This document shows, piece by piece, positions 8,137-16,048 of a stretch of DNA of 64,000 nt (its first letter is position 1; each line of letters begins with the position of its first letter). The position numbers and the translations under genes are program-made. The notes below the pieces were generated by a model. That model did no database searches, was not told where the DNA came from, and saw only the letters and a program-made list of their open reading frames with translations. This DNA comes from an uncultured Eubacteriales bacterium (lineage in GTDB: Bacteria; Bacillota; Clostridia; Oscillospirales; Oscillospiraceae). The stretch is taken from the NCBI GenBank assembly GCA_900545495.1, contig UQZJ01000004.1, positions 1 to 64,000 of the forward strand, in the 5' to 3' direction.

Positions 8137-8486
8137 AGGAGATACCGGACGCCGCCGTACACCAGAAAGGCGGCAAAGAGATACCGCAGCCACGGGGCGG
8201 GTACCCGGGGAAACAGTCTGCCGCCCACAAAGCCGCCTGCCAGTCCACCCAGCAGATAGGGCAGGGCCTGCGTGAGGTCAAAGGGCGTGCGCAGCAGATA
8301 GACGGCGGCGGATACCACGCAGAAGGGCAGGATCACCGCCACGCAGGTGGCGAAGGCCTTCTTCTCCTCTACATGGCACCAGCGGGTGAGAAGGGGCAGC
8401 AGCACCATGCCGCCGCCTCCGCCGAAGCAGCCGTTGGCAGCGCCGGCCAGTATACCGGCCACGGCGTATTTTGCGGATGCGGACAT
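8133..8486 (-). CDS. Half-size TauE/SafE permease, first gene
   Basis: The 117-residue product is the first of two adjacent half-transporters. It opens with a membrane segment containing GILAGAANGCFGGGGGMVLL, the TauE/SafE repeat signature, and has about four membrane segments. The ATG at 8486 has GGGAGGTGAC upstream. Its stop overlaps the GTG start of the second half, so the two are probably made in equal amounts and form a heterodimer equivalent to one full transporter. There is no frameshift scar, because both reading frames are clean and coupled. Confidence 0.82.
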   Translation of the reverse strand: MSASAKYAVAGILAGAANGCFGGGGGMVLLPLLTRWCHVEEKKAFATCVAVILPFCVVSAAVYLLRTPFDLTQALPYLLGGLAGGFVGGRLFPRVPAPWLRYLFAAFLVYGGVRYLL

Positions 8487-8590
8487 CCGGTGTCACCTCC
8501 CTGCGTGGTATGTACTCCGTGTGGGTCGGCACACGGAGGGGCAGACGGACTCCGGGAAAGCGGAGGCGGCCTGTCAGTACGCGGGATGTG

Positions 8591-8785
8591 TTACCGGCAC
8601 TTCTGGTAGCTCTGGCAGTCGGTACACTGATCCATGGAGGGATTGGACTCGTGGGTACCCACCTGAATGGCGTTCAGGCCGCAGTGATCCACGTCCTTGC
8701 AGTGGTGGGCGCAGTTGGTAACGGTACACTTGATGGAAGAGTTGGGGGTGCAGCTGCACCCATCGTTGGTACAAGCGCGATTCAT
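8591..8785 (-). CDS. DUF1540 cysteine-rich small protein
   Basis: The 64-residue product has ten cysteines (residues 5, 10, 12, 20, 25, 29, 35, 54, 57 and 63). The DUF1540 pattern is C-x4-C-x3-C-x5-C in the centre (IKCTVTNCAHHCKDVDHC) and CTDC near the end. Members are small, probably metal- or Fe-S-binding proteins of unknown function that are common in Clostridia. The ATG has GGGAGGAAACGCC upstream. It follows mgtE on the same strand, but a terminator lies between them. Confidence 0.88.
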   Translation of the reverse strand: MNRACTNDGCSCTPNSSIKCTVTNCAHHCKDVDHCGLNAIQVGTHESNPSMDQCTDCQSYQKCR

Positions 8786-8800
8786 GGCGTTTCCTCCCGT

Positions 8801-8840
8801 AAAAGAAAAATAGAGTCAGGCCAAACGACCCGACTCTATC
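8801..8840 (-). terminator. Terminator after mgtE
   Basis: On the minus strand, the stem GATAGAGTCGGG / CCTGACTCTAT with an 8-nt loop is followed by TTTTTCTTTT. It ends the mgtE transcript just before the DUF1540 gene. Confidence 0.85.
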
Positions 8841-8885
8841 TTGCCCGGAAACAGCGGCGCTATGCCGCGCAAACGCACAAAATTT

Positions 8886-10271
8886 TCAAATGCCCAGCAG
8901 CCACGACGCGAAGCGGAAGTAGATCAGCAGGCTGGTGGCGTCCACGATGGTGGAGATAAAGGGACTTGCCATCACGGCGGGGTCCAGCCCTATCTTTTCC
9001 GCCAGCAGCGGCAGGGAGCAGCCCACGCACTTGGCGAAGATCACTACAAACAGGATGGTGATGCATACCACGAGGCACACCATGGGCGTGACCTCCGCAT
9101 TGCCCAGCAGCAGGCGGTCTATCACCAGCATTTTGACAAAGTTGGCACCTGCCAGACATAGACCGCACAAAAGGGAGACGCGCAGCTCCTTCCACAGGAC
9201 CTTCAGCACGTCGGAAAAATCCACCTCGTCCAGACTGAGGGCGCGGATCACGGCGACGGAGGCCTGGGTACCGGAGTTACCGCCGGTACCGGACAGCATG
9301 GGGATATAGGCGTTCAGCACCAGACAGGCGGCCAGCGCGCTTTCGTAGTGGTTCAGGATCATGCCGGTGAACGTGGCGGACAGCATCAGGATCATCAGCC
9401 ACGGCAGGCGGGACTTCCATGTGGCGAGCACGCCGGTGCGGAGATAGGGCTTGTCCGAGGGCAGCATGGCGGCCATCTTCTCGAAGTCCTCCGTGGTCTC
9501 CTCCTCGATGACGTCCATGGCGTCGTCCACGGTGACGATACCCACCAGACGGTTCTCCATGTCCACGATGGGCAGCGCCAGGAAGCTGTATTTATTCAGG
9601 GCCTGCGCCACATCCTCCTTATCGTCCATGGTGCGCGCCCACACCACATCGGGGTCCATGATGTCCTCGATGATGTCGTCCTCGTTGGCCAGCAGCAGGT
9701 CGCGGACGGACAGCACGCCCAGCAGACGGCGGGTGGGGTCGGTGACGTACAGGATATTGATGGTCTCCAGCTCGCCGCCGATGCGGCGGATGCGCTTGAA
9801 GGCGTCCTCCACCGTCATGTCCTTTTTCAGGGACAGGAACTCCATGTTCATGATGGAGCCGGCGGAATCCTCCGGATATTTCAGGATCTCGTTGATGGAC
9901 TTGCGCATCTCCGGCGTGGCCTTATCCAGAATGCGGATGACCACGCTGGCGGGCATCTCCTCCACGATGTCCACGGCATCGTCCAGATACAGCTCGTCCA
10001 GCACCTCCTTCAGCTCGGTGTTGGAAAAGCCGTTGATGAGCATCTCCTGGCTCTCGGACTCCAGCTCCACGAACACCTCCGCCGCCGTCTCCTTGGGCAG
10101 CAGACGGTACAGCAGGGGCATCAGCTCAGGGCCGGACTCCTCCAGCAGCAAGGCGATATCGGCGGGCTCCATGGGCAGGAACAGGTCCCGGAGCTTGGCA
10201 TACTCCTTGTCATGTGCCAGCGTCTCGATCTGCTCTAAATAGCGATCCAGCTCCTCCTGATAGTCGATCAT
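8886..10271 (-). CDS. mgtE: Magnesium transporter MgtE
   Basis: MgtE is a homodimeric Mg2+ channel gated by cytosolic Mg2+. The 461-residue product has the helical N domain (about 1-130), a pair of CBS domains (about 135-260) and a C-terminal five-helix pore domain. The pore domain contains the family stretch PMLSGTGGNSGTQASV near residue 325. This is a normal full-length architecture. The start at 10271 has GGGAGG upstream. The long leader holds an M-box riboswitch and terminator, so expression is expected to be off when Mg2+ is plentiful. Confidence 0.95.
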   Translation of the reverse strand: MIDYQEELDRYLEQIETLAHDKEYAKLRDLFLPMEPADIALLLEESGPELMPLLYRLLPKETAAEVFVELESESQEMLINGFSNTELKEVLDELYLDDAVDIVEEMPASVVIRILDKATPEMRKSINEILKYPEDSAGSIMNMEFLSLKKDMTVEDAFKRIRRIGGELETINILYVTDPTRRLLGVLSVRDLLLANEDDIIEDIMDPDVVWARTMDDKEDVAQALNKYSFLALPIVDMENRLVGIVTVDDAMDVIEEETTEDFEKMAAMLPSDKPYLRTGVLATWKSRLPWLMILMLSATFTGMILNHYESALAACLVLNAYIPMLSGTGGNSGTQASVAVIRALSLDEVDFSDVLKVLWKELRVSLLCGLCLAGANFVKMLVIDRLLLGNAEVTPMVCLVVCITILFVVIFAKCVGCSLPLLAEKIGLDPAVMASPFISTIVDATSLLIYFRFASWLLGI

Positions 10272-10291
10272 GACCTCGTTCCTCCCTTCGG

Positions 10292-10327
10292 AAAAAGTAA
10301 AACACAGCGGGCGATAAGCGCCTGCTG
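10292..10327 (-). terminator. Riboswitch-controlled terminator before mgtE
   Basis: On the minus strand the stem CAGCAGGCG / CGCCCGCTG (one mismatch) with a 5-nt loop is followed by a U-rich tract TGTTTTACTTTTT. It sits between the M-box aptamer and the mgtE ribosome binding site, so it is probably the expression platform. Confidence 0.8.
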
Positions 10328-10534
10328 CGTATCATGCGTATCATAAGACGGCCACGGGAAGCGTGACCTGCGCACCGTAACAAGCTTTAGCATCGCGGGG
10401 CGGTGAAGCTGCGTTAGACGCTACCTTGGTTTCGATAGCACCTGCTCAAACCATCTTATGGTGTCTCCACCATTTCGCGGCAGCAGCCCATATCCCTCGC
10501 GGTAGCCTTACCTACCGGACAGATTATATTGTAC
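10328..10534 (-). promoter_or_regulatory. M-box (ykoK) Mg2+ riboswitch
   Basis: The mgtE leader reads, on the minus strand, GGTAGGTAAGGCTACC, then ATATGGGCTGCTGCCGCGAAA, then GGTGGAGACACC, over about 10515-10455. This is the conserved 5' part of M-box riboswitches, where the aptamer binds several Mg2+ ions. The rest of the leader (to about 10330) folds into further helices and leads into the terminator at 10292-10327. The downstream gene, a Mg2+ transporter, is the family's classic target. I matched it by eye only. Confidence 0.85.
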
Positions 10535-10540
10535 ACGCCT

Positions 10541-10569
10541 ATCCTATGCCAAAAAACAGGGCGTGTCAA
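10541..10569 (-). promoter_or_regulatory. Promoter of the M-box/mgtE transcript
   Basis: TTGACA (10564-10569), a 17-bp spacer and TAGGAT (10541-10546) lie on the minus strand. This places the transcript start at about 10534, at the 5' end of the riboswitch. Confidence 0.75.
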
Positions 10570-10587
10570 CCCGCTTTTCCGTCTTTT

Positions 10588-11481
10588 TTACAAATATACC
10601 TGCACATTGTCCTGCCCCAGCAGATGCTCCCGCAGAGCGTCCAGAAAAATGAGGGCCGGCTCCGGCAGCTCCTCGCCCCGCCGCGTCACCAGATAGTTGA
10701 TCCGATCCGGCGGCGCCTGGGTGAAGCGGCAGACCCGCGCCTGCTCGGGACCCAGCGAGGCGGCGGCGATGGCCGGCGCGGCCACCCACAGATCCTCCGT
10801 GCGGGGAAAGAAATCCGCGGCCTGCAGGGTGTCGGCGTACAGCAGGGGGCGGGCGCCGGGGCCGAAGGAGCTGTCGTGCCAGCGGATGAAGTCCGGGTCC
10901 CAGGTGACCAGGATCTCGTTGGCGGGATCCAGCGCGGCGGGATCCGTCTCCGCCGGATAGCGGCTGTCCGGCGAGGAGAGCAGCAAAAACCGCTCCCGGA
11001 AGATGGGGCGCACCTCCAGCTGGCTGTTGAAAACGGTGTTGCTGTCGATGAGGGCGAAGTCCAGCTCGTGGTTCAAAAGCGCCTGTGCCGAGTCCACATC
11101 CCGCAGGGTGTGGATCCACAGGGATACCGGCAGGTGCAGGGACAGAAACCGCTGGTACACCGCCGGGAGGATGTACTGGTTGGTGGTATAGGTGGCGGCG
11201 ATGCGGAGGTAGACCCGCTGCTCCAGCTCCGACAGGGCATCCGTCTCCGACAGGAGGCGCTGCCACCGGCGCGCCAGCGTCAGGAACTTCTGCCCGGCGT
11301 CAGTGAGCTGGATGCGGCGCTGCCCCTTGCTCCGGACGAAAAGCGGCGTGCCCACCCGCTCCTCCAACGCACGGACGCGCATGGACAGGGTGGGCTGGGT
11401 GATGTACAGCGCCTCGGCCGCCGCCGTCATGGTGCCGTGCTGCACCACCGCCCAGAAGGTTTCGATGTCCAGATTCGTCAT
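10588..11481 (-). CDS. LysR-family transcriptional regulator
   Basis: The 297-residue product has a winged helix-turn-helix in the first 60 residues (AEALYITQPTLSMRVRALEE) and a periplasmic-binding-like effector domain after residue 90. I chose the ATG at 11481, which gives the standard MTNLDIETFWAVVQ opening and has AGGAGG upstream, over a longer ORF starting at 11613. The gene is divergent from a promoter at 11538-11567 whose transcript seems to be non-coding. The two -35 boxes overlap, which is typical of LysR autoregulation with a divergent target. The effector is unknown. Confidence 0.93.
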   Translation of the reverse strand: MTNLDIETFWAVVQHGTMTAAAEALYITQPTLSMRVRALEERVGTPLFVRSKGQRRIQLTDAGQKFLTLARRWQRLLSETDALSELEQRVYLRIAATYTTNQYILPAVYQRFLSLHLPVSLWIHTLRDVDSAQALLNHELDFALIDSNTVFNSQLEVRPIFRERFLLLSSPDSRYPAETDPAALDPANEILVTWDPDFIRWHDSSFGPGARPLLYADTLQAADFFPRTEDLWVAAPAIAAASLGPEQARVCRFTQAPPDRINYLVTRRGEELPEPALIFLDALREHLLGQDNVQVYL

Positions 11482-11516
11482 GGCGTTCCTCCTAAAATAT
11501 ATAAATATTTGCTTAT

Positions 11517-11567
11517 ATTTTATGACAATAACTTCAATTTTACAAGCGGAAGTTTTCGTGTTATAGT
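11517..11567. promoter_or_regulatory. Overlapping divergent promoters, lysR and small RNA
   Basis: Minus strand (lysR): -35 TTGTAA (11539-11544), 17 bp, -10 TAAAAT (11517-11522). Plus strand: -35 TTTACA (11538-11543), 18 bp, -10 TATAGT (11562-11567). The two -35 elements overlap almost completely, so the promoters compete or are controlled together, as in many LysR-divergent target pairs. Confidence 0.7.
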
Positions 11568-11573
11568 AAAAAT

Positions 11574-11708
11574 CACAAAGGGCGGGAATGCCGCCGCGTC
11601 CCACCCGATGCAATGCAAGATGCTATTTTTCTACGATTCTTTCTTTTTCTCTCCCAAATCCCAAAATCTCCCAAGGAAAAAGGCAGGGCTTCAGCCCTGC
11701 CTTTTTTC
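11574..11708 (+). ncRNA. Candidate small RNA divergent from lysR
   Basis: This is a self-contained unit of about 135 nt with its own promoter (11538-11567) and a strong terminator (11682-11708). The 5' end can form a hairpin, GGGCGGGA (11580-11587) with TCCCACCC (11599-11606). The middle is a pyrimidine-rich, probably single-stranded stretch with three UCCC motifs (11652-11655, 11659-11662, 11669-11672). Such C-rich motifs are used by Gram-positive small RNAs of the RsaE/RoxS type to pair with Shine-Dalgarno sequences. Short ATG frames here have no ribosome binding site or protein-like composition. The next gene has its own promoter at 11775. Function and expression are inferred. Confidence 0.5.
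11677..11708 (+). terminator. Orphan terminator ending the candidate small RNA
   Basis: The 9-bp stem GGCAGGGCT / AGCCCTGCC has a 2-nt loop, a flanking A5 and a T6 run. No coding gene precedes it on the plus strand, which is why the unit upstream is read as a small RNA. Confidence 0.9.
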
Positions 11709-11774
11709 GTGCAGAGATGGCAACGGCAGGCGGGCGCGGTTATGCCGCGCTGGAGCGGCGGAGAGAATACCCTC

Positions 11775-11803
11775 TTGTCGAAACAGGCCGTACAGTGTAT
11801 AGT
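11775..11803 (+). promoter_or_regulatory. Promoter of the TRIC/UPF0126 gene
   Basis: TTGTCG (11775-11780), a 17-bp spacer and TATAGT (11798-11803) precede the gene. The predicted leader is only about 16 nt and includes the GGGAGGGG ribosome binding site. Confidence 0.75.
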
Positions 11804-11824
11804 AGGCAGACCGGGAGGGGTAAT

Positions 11825-12445
11825 ATGGAGACGTTTCAGCTATATTTTGAATTGATCGGCGCGGTGGCCTTTACTATCTCCGGCGCGGCACTGGGCATCC
11901 GCAAGGGGATGGATCTGTTCGGCGTGGCCATGGTGGGCATGACCACGGCGGTGGGCGGCGGCATTCTGCGCGACGTGATGCTGGGGCAGACGCCGCCGGC
12001 GGCACTGCGGGATCCCACACAGGCGCTGGTGGCCATCGCCGTCTCGGTGCTCTGCTTTTATATCTGGCGTTGGCGAAAAACGGAGCTGCATAACCGCTAC
12101 GCGGACGCGGTGCTGCTGGTGGCTGACTCCATCGGTCTGGGCATCTTTTCTGCCCACGGCGCGGCCATCGCCATACAGGCGGGACACGACGCCAACTGGT
12201 TTCTGGTGCTGTTTCTGGGTACCGTCACCGGTGTGGGCGGCGGCGTGCTGCGGGATGTCTGCTGCATGGAGAGACCCTACATCTTCACCAAACACATATA
12301 CGCCTGCGCGTCGCTGGTGGGGGCGGCGGTGTGCCGCGCCCTGTGGCCGCTGGGCATGGGGCTTGCGATGCTGGCGGGCTGCGGCGTGACGGTGGTGATA
12401 CGCATTTGCGCCGCCACCTTCCGGTGGAGCTTTCCCAAGGCTTGA
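11825..12445 (+). CDS. TRIC/UPF0126 membrane channel protein
   Basis: The 206-residue product is an integral membrane protein with about seven segments made of two UPF0126 repeats. Each repeat holds a glycine-rich motif (GGGILRDVMLG near residue 42 and GGGVLRDVCC near residue 138). Bacterial homologues of TRIC cation channels share this fold, and related proteins (YicG) have been linked to amino acid uptake, so the transported species is uncertain. The ATG at 11825 behind GGGAGGGG is preferred to an upstream ORF extension that would cross the small-RNA terminator. It is monocistronic. Confidence 0.88.
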   Translation: METFQLYFELIGAVAFTISGAALGIRKGMDLFGVAMVGMTTAVGGGILRDVMLGQTPPAALRDPTQALVAIAVSVLCFYIWRWRKTELHNRYADAVLLVADSIGLGIFSAHGAAIAIQAGHDANWFLVLFLGTVTGVGGGVLRDVCCMERPYIFTKHIYACASLVGAAVCRALWPLGMGLAMLAGCGVTVVIRICAATFRWSFPKA

Positions 12446-12457
12446 ATACGAGACAAG

Positions 12458-12487
12458 ACGGCGCGGCCCTGCGGGGCCGCGCCGTTT
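12458..12487 (+). terminator. Terminator after the TRIC gene
   Basis: The 12-bp stem ACGGCGCGGCCC / GGGCCGCGCCGT with a 4-nt loop is followed by TTT. Confidence 0.8.
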
Positions 12488-12618
12488 CGCCTGTCCGGCG
12501 GAAAAACAGGCGGGATATAGGCGAAAGAGCGGGGTATCCGGCGGAAAAACCGCTTGTGACAGGCGGCATATCGTGGTATACTATATTATTCAAAAAAGCG
12601 CGGCGGGAGGTGGACGCA

Positions 12619-13293
12619 ATGGGACTGCACGACGGGCATCGGCAGCGGGCAAAGGAGCGCTACGGTCTGGTGGGCGCGGACGCGCTGGCTGACCATGAGC
12701 TGCTGGAGCTGGCGCTGTTTTACGCCATTCCGCGGCAGGACACCAACGAGACAGCCCACCGCCTGCTGAAGCGGTTTCGCTCACTACAGGGCGTCTTGCA
12801 GGCGTCGCCGGAGGAGCTGGAGCAGGTGGAGGGCGTGGGCAAAAACGCCGCCCTGCTGCTGCATCTGATGGCGGATATCAGCCAGCGGGCGCGGATCACC
12901 AGCCTGCCGGAGAAGATCCTCAACTCACCGGACCGCACCGGTGCCTACTTCATGGAGCTGCTGACGGGACAGAAGCGGGAGCTTTTGTACCAGGTGTGTC
13001 TGGACGGCAAGGGCAAGCTGCTGACCTGCCGGTGCATCGCCAAGGGGACGGTGTCCGCCTCCGCCGTCCATGTGCGGCAGGTGGTGGAGAACGCCCTGTA
13101 CGCCGGGGCCAGCACCATCATTCTGGCCCACAACCACCCCAGCGGCGTGGCGCTGCCCTCCGACGCCGACGTGCTGGTGACCCATCGGATACAGGAGGCG
13201 CTGGCGCCGCTGGGTATCCGGCTGGCCGACCACATCATCGTGGCGGACGACGACTACGTCTCCATGGCGGAGAGCGGATTTTTGCAGAGATAA
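12619..13293 (+). CDS. radC: RadC-family JAB-domain protein
   Basis: The 224-residue product has an N-terminal helix-hairpin-helix region (about 55-85) and a C-terminal JAB1/MPN metalloprotease-like domain with the zinc motif HNHPSG near residue 174 followed by a conserved Asp. RadC was named for DNA repair, but its biochemical role is unsettled. The ATG at 12619 has GGGAGG 8 bp upstream, and the longer frame from 12331 crosses the previous gene's terminator. It lies 11 bp before uvrB and is probably co-transcribed with it. Confidence 0.92.
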   Translation: MGLHDGHRQRAKERYGLVGADALADHELLELALFYAIPRQDTNETAHRLLKRFRSLQGVLQASPEELEQVEGVGKNAALLLHLMADISQRARITSLPEKILNSPDRTGAYFMELLTGQKRELLYQVCLDGKGKLLTCRCIAKGTVSASAVHVRQVVENALYAGASTIILAHNHPSGVALPSDADVLVTHRIQEALAPLGIRLADHIIVADDDYVSMAESGFLQR

Positions 13294-13304
13294 GGGAGGG
13301 CGCT

Positions 13305-15269
13305 ATGCCTGATTTCAAAGTTGTTTCGGAGTACAGCCCCGCCGGCGACCAGCCGCAGGCCATCGAAAAGCTGGCGCAGGGGCTGGAAAACGGCCTGCGG
13401 GAGCAGGTGCTCAAGGGCGTTACCGGTTCCGGCAAGACCTACACCATGGCCAAGGTCATCGAGAAGGTCAACCGCCCCACGCTGGTGCTGGCCCACAACA
13501 AGACGCTGGCCGCCCAGCTGTGCGAGGAGTTCCGGGAGTTTTTCCCCCACAACGCCGTGGAGTATTTCGTGTCCTACTACGACTACTACCAGCCGGAGGC
13601 GTATATCCCCCACACGGATACCTACATTGAGAAGGACGCCTCCACCAACGAGGAGATCGACCGTCTGCGGCTCAGCGCCACCTGTGCGCTGCTGGAGCGG
13701 CGGGATGTGATCGTGGTGTCCTCGGTGAGCTGCATCTACGGTCTGGGCGAGCCGGACGACTTTGCCCGGATGATGATCTCCCTCCGCGTGGGCATGACCA
13801 TGGATCGGGACGAGCTGCTGCGGCGTCTGGTGGAGGACCGGTACGAGCGGAACGATGTGGCGTTCCAGCGGAATATGTTCCGGGTGCGGGGCGACACGGT
13901 GGAGCTGTACCCCGCCTATTACAAGGATCGCGCCGTTCGGGTGGAGTTCTTCGGGGACGAGATTGAGCGCATCACCGAGTTTCACCCCGTCACCGGCGCG
14001 GCCATCCGAACCTTGCAGCATATCGCGGTGTACCCCGCCAGCCACTATGTCACACCCAAGGACAAGCTGGAGCGTGCGGCGGAGGAGATCGAGCGGGAGC
14101 TGGCGCAGCAGAAGGCGCTGTTCGAGGCGCAGGGCAAGCTCATCGAGGCCCAGCGCATCGACCAGCGCACCCGCTACGACGTGGAGATGATGCGGGAGCT
14201 GGGGTATTGCTCCGGCATCGAGAACTATTCGCGGATCATCTCCCAGCGCCCGGCGGGGTCGCCGCCCATGACGCTGCTGGATTTCTTTCCTGACGACTTT
14301 GTACTGTTCGTGGACGAGAGCCATGTAACGCTGCCGCAGGTGCGGGCCATGTATAACGGCGACCACGCCCGCAAGCAGAGTCTGGTGGAGTACGGCTTCC
14401 GCCTGCCCTGCGCCTTTGACAACCGCCCTCTGAAGTTCGAGGAGTTCGAGGAGCGGTTCCATCAGGCGGTGTACGTCTCCGCCACGCCGGGAGAGTTTGA
14501 AAAGGCGCACGCCGATCAGGTGGTGGAGCAGGTCATCCGCCCCACGGGCCTGCTGGATCCCCGGGTGGAGGTACGCCCCATCACCGGGCAGATCGACGAT
14601 CTGGTGTCGGAGATCCATATCCGGGAGAAAAAGAACGAGCGGGTGCTGGTGACCACGCTGACCAAGCGGATGGCGGAGGATCTCACTGCCCATCTCCGAG
14701 GGCTGGGCATCAAGGTACGGTATATGCACGCCGACGTGTCGGCGCTGGAGCGGATGGAGATCATCCGCGACCTGCGGCTGGGCGAATTCGACGTACTGGT
14801 GGGCATCAACCTGCTCCGGGAGGGACTGGACCTGCCGGAGGTATCGCTGGTGGCCATACTGGACGCGGACAAGGAGGGCTTCCTCCGCAGTGAGACCAGC
14901 CTGATCCAGACCATCGGCCGCGCCGCCCGCAATGCGGAGGGTCTGGTGATCCTCTACGCGGACACCGTGACGCCGTCCATGCGTTCGGCCATGGACGAGA
15001 CGGAGCGCCGCCGGAAATTGCAGGACGACTTCAACCGCACCCACGGCATCGTACCCCGCACCATCCGCAAGAGCGTGCGGGAGATGGTGGAGATCAGCCA
15101 CAGCGCGGAGGACGCCTCCAAGCTGTCGAAGAAGAAGCTCAGCGACCGGGAGCGGGCGGAGACCATCGCCCGGTTGGAGAAAGAGATGAAGGAGGCCAGT
15201 CGTATGCTGGAGTTTGAGTACGCCGCGCTGCTGCGGGATCAGATCATCGAGCTGCGGGGGCAAAAATAA
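13305..15269 (+). CDS. uvrB: Excinuclease ABC subunit B
   Basis: UvrB is the damage-verification helicase of nucleotide excision repair. It is loaded by UvrA and then recruits UvrC. The 654-residue product is full length, with Walker A GVTGSGKTYT near residue 40, the beta-hairpin region YVSYYDYYQPEAYIP near residue 90 (here FVSYYDYYQPEAYIP), a DESH Walker B, helicase motif VI QTIGRAARN, and a C-terminal UvrC-binding coiled coil (about 615-650). The start at 13305 has GGGAGG upstream. A longer frame reading into radC is rejected. uvrA follows two genes downstream. Confidence 0.97.
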   Translation: MPDFKVVSEYSPAGDQPQAIEKLAQGLENGLREQVLKGVTGSGKTYTMAKVIEKVNRPTLVLAHNKTLAAQLCEEFREFFPHNAVEYFVSYYDYYQPEAYIPHTDTYIEKDASTNEEIDRLRLSATCALLERRDVIVVSSVSCIYGLGEPDDFARMMISLRVGMTMDRDELLRRLVEDRYERNDVAFQRNMFRVRGDTVELYPAYYKDRAVRVEFFGDEIERITEFHPVTGAAIRTLQHIAVYPASHYVTPKDKLERAAEEIERELAQQKALFEAQGKLIEAQRIDQRTRYDVEMMRELGYCSGIENYSRIISQRPAGSPPMTLLDFFPDDFVLFVDESHVTLPQVRAMYNGDHARKQSLVEYGFRLPCAFDNRPLKFEEFEERFHQAVYVSATPGEFEKAHADQVVEQVIRPTGLLDPRVEVRPITGQIDDLVSEIHIREKKNERVLVTTLTKRMAEDLTAHLRGLGIKVRYMHADVSALERMEIIRDLRLGEFDVLVGINLLREGLDLPEVSLVAILDADKEGFLRSETSLIQTIGRAARNAEGLVILYADTVTPSMRSAMDETERRRKLQDDFNRTHGIVPRTIRKSVREMVEISHSAEDASKLSKKKLSDRERAETIARLEKEMKEASRMLEFEYAALLRDQIIELRGQK

Positions 15270-15342
15270 CGGACAGACCGAACAGGTGTAAGCCCTGTAT
15301 CGGACGGCGGCATCGGTTGTGCGCCGCCGCGGGAGGAAAAAC

Positions 15343-16035
15343 ATGAACGAAAAATCGCTGCCGCTCAATAGCCTGCACCTGAAGCTGCTGGCCATGGTCA
15401 CCATGCTCATCGACCACATGGGCGCCACGCTGTTCCCCTACGCCCTGTGGATGCGGTGCGTGGGACGTCTGGCATTCCCCATCTTCTGCTTCCTCATCGC
15501 GGAGGGCTGCGCCCACACCCGCGATAAAAAGCGGTACGCGGCGCGGCTTCTGGTGTTTGCCGTGCTGTCGGAGCCGGCGTTCGACCTGATGCACGGCGTA
15601 TGGTTCACCATGGACTACCAGAACGTGCTGTGGACGCTGCTGCTGGGCGCGCTGGTGTGCTGGGTGGTGGACTGGGCGCAGACCGGGGCAGCGCTGTGGC
15701 AGCGGCTTCCGGCGGAGGCCGCCATCGCCGTGGGATTCCTGCTGGCTCAGTGGCTGAACACGGACTACGGCGGCTGGGGCGTGCTGCTGGTGCTGCTGTT
15801 CTATATGACCCGCCGTACCAAGGGCAAGCTGGTCATTCAGCTGGTAGGGCTGGGTGTGTTCTGCTGGCTGTGCTCGCCGTGGCAGGGGCAGCTGCTGGCG
15901 ATGCTGGCCATGCTCCCCATCGCCCTGTACAACGGGGAGCGGGGCTTCTCCGGCAAGGCGCTGCAATACGGCTTTTATGCCTTCTACCCTGTTCATATTT
16001 TGATTTTGAGCGTACTGGCACAGTACGTATTCTGA
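15343..16035 (+). CDS. TraX-family membrane protein
   Basis: The 230-residue integral membrane protein has about seven segments. It opens with the TraX motif MVTMLIDHMGA near residue 18 and has the conserved GRLAFPIFCFLIAEG near residue 44. TraX was first described as the F-pilin N-acetyltransferase and belongs to an acyltransferase-like membrane family. In Clostridia it occurs widely on chromosomes without any conjugation genes, as here, and its role is unknown. The ATG at 15343 has GGGAGG upstream. It is placed between uvrB and ybaK. Confidence 0.85.
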   Translation: MNEKSLPLNSLHLKLLAMVTMLIDHMGATLFPYALWMRCVGRLAFPIFCFLIAEGCAHTRDKKRYAARLLVFAVLSEPAFDLMHGVWFTMDYQNVLWTLLLGALVCWVVDWAQTGAALWQRLPAEAAIAVGFLLAQWLNTDYGGWGVLLVLLFYMTRRTKGKLVIQLVGLGVFCWLCSPWQGQLLAMLAMLPIALYNGERGFSGKALQYGFYAFYPVHILILSVLAQYVF

Positions 16036-16048
16036 GGAGGTGCCTTTC

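Noticed and set aside
5489..8281. A 930-codon open frame on the minus strand across the histidine kinase and HtrA genes
   Set aside because: It is antisense to clear, motif-complete genes. High GC content suppresses stop codons, and the translation is rich in His, Arg, Pro and Gln with no domain.
11588..11824. An N-terminal extension of the TRIC protein reading from 11588
   Set aside because: It would cross a strong terminator and a promoter and has no ribosome binding site. The ATG at 11825 behind GGGAGGGG gives the normal family start.
13254..15428. A 724-codon minus-strand open frame opposite uvrB
   Set aside because: UvrB has every expected helicase motif. The opposite frame shows no motif and starts without a ribosome binding site.
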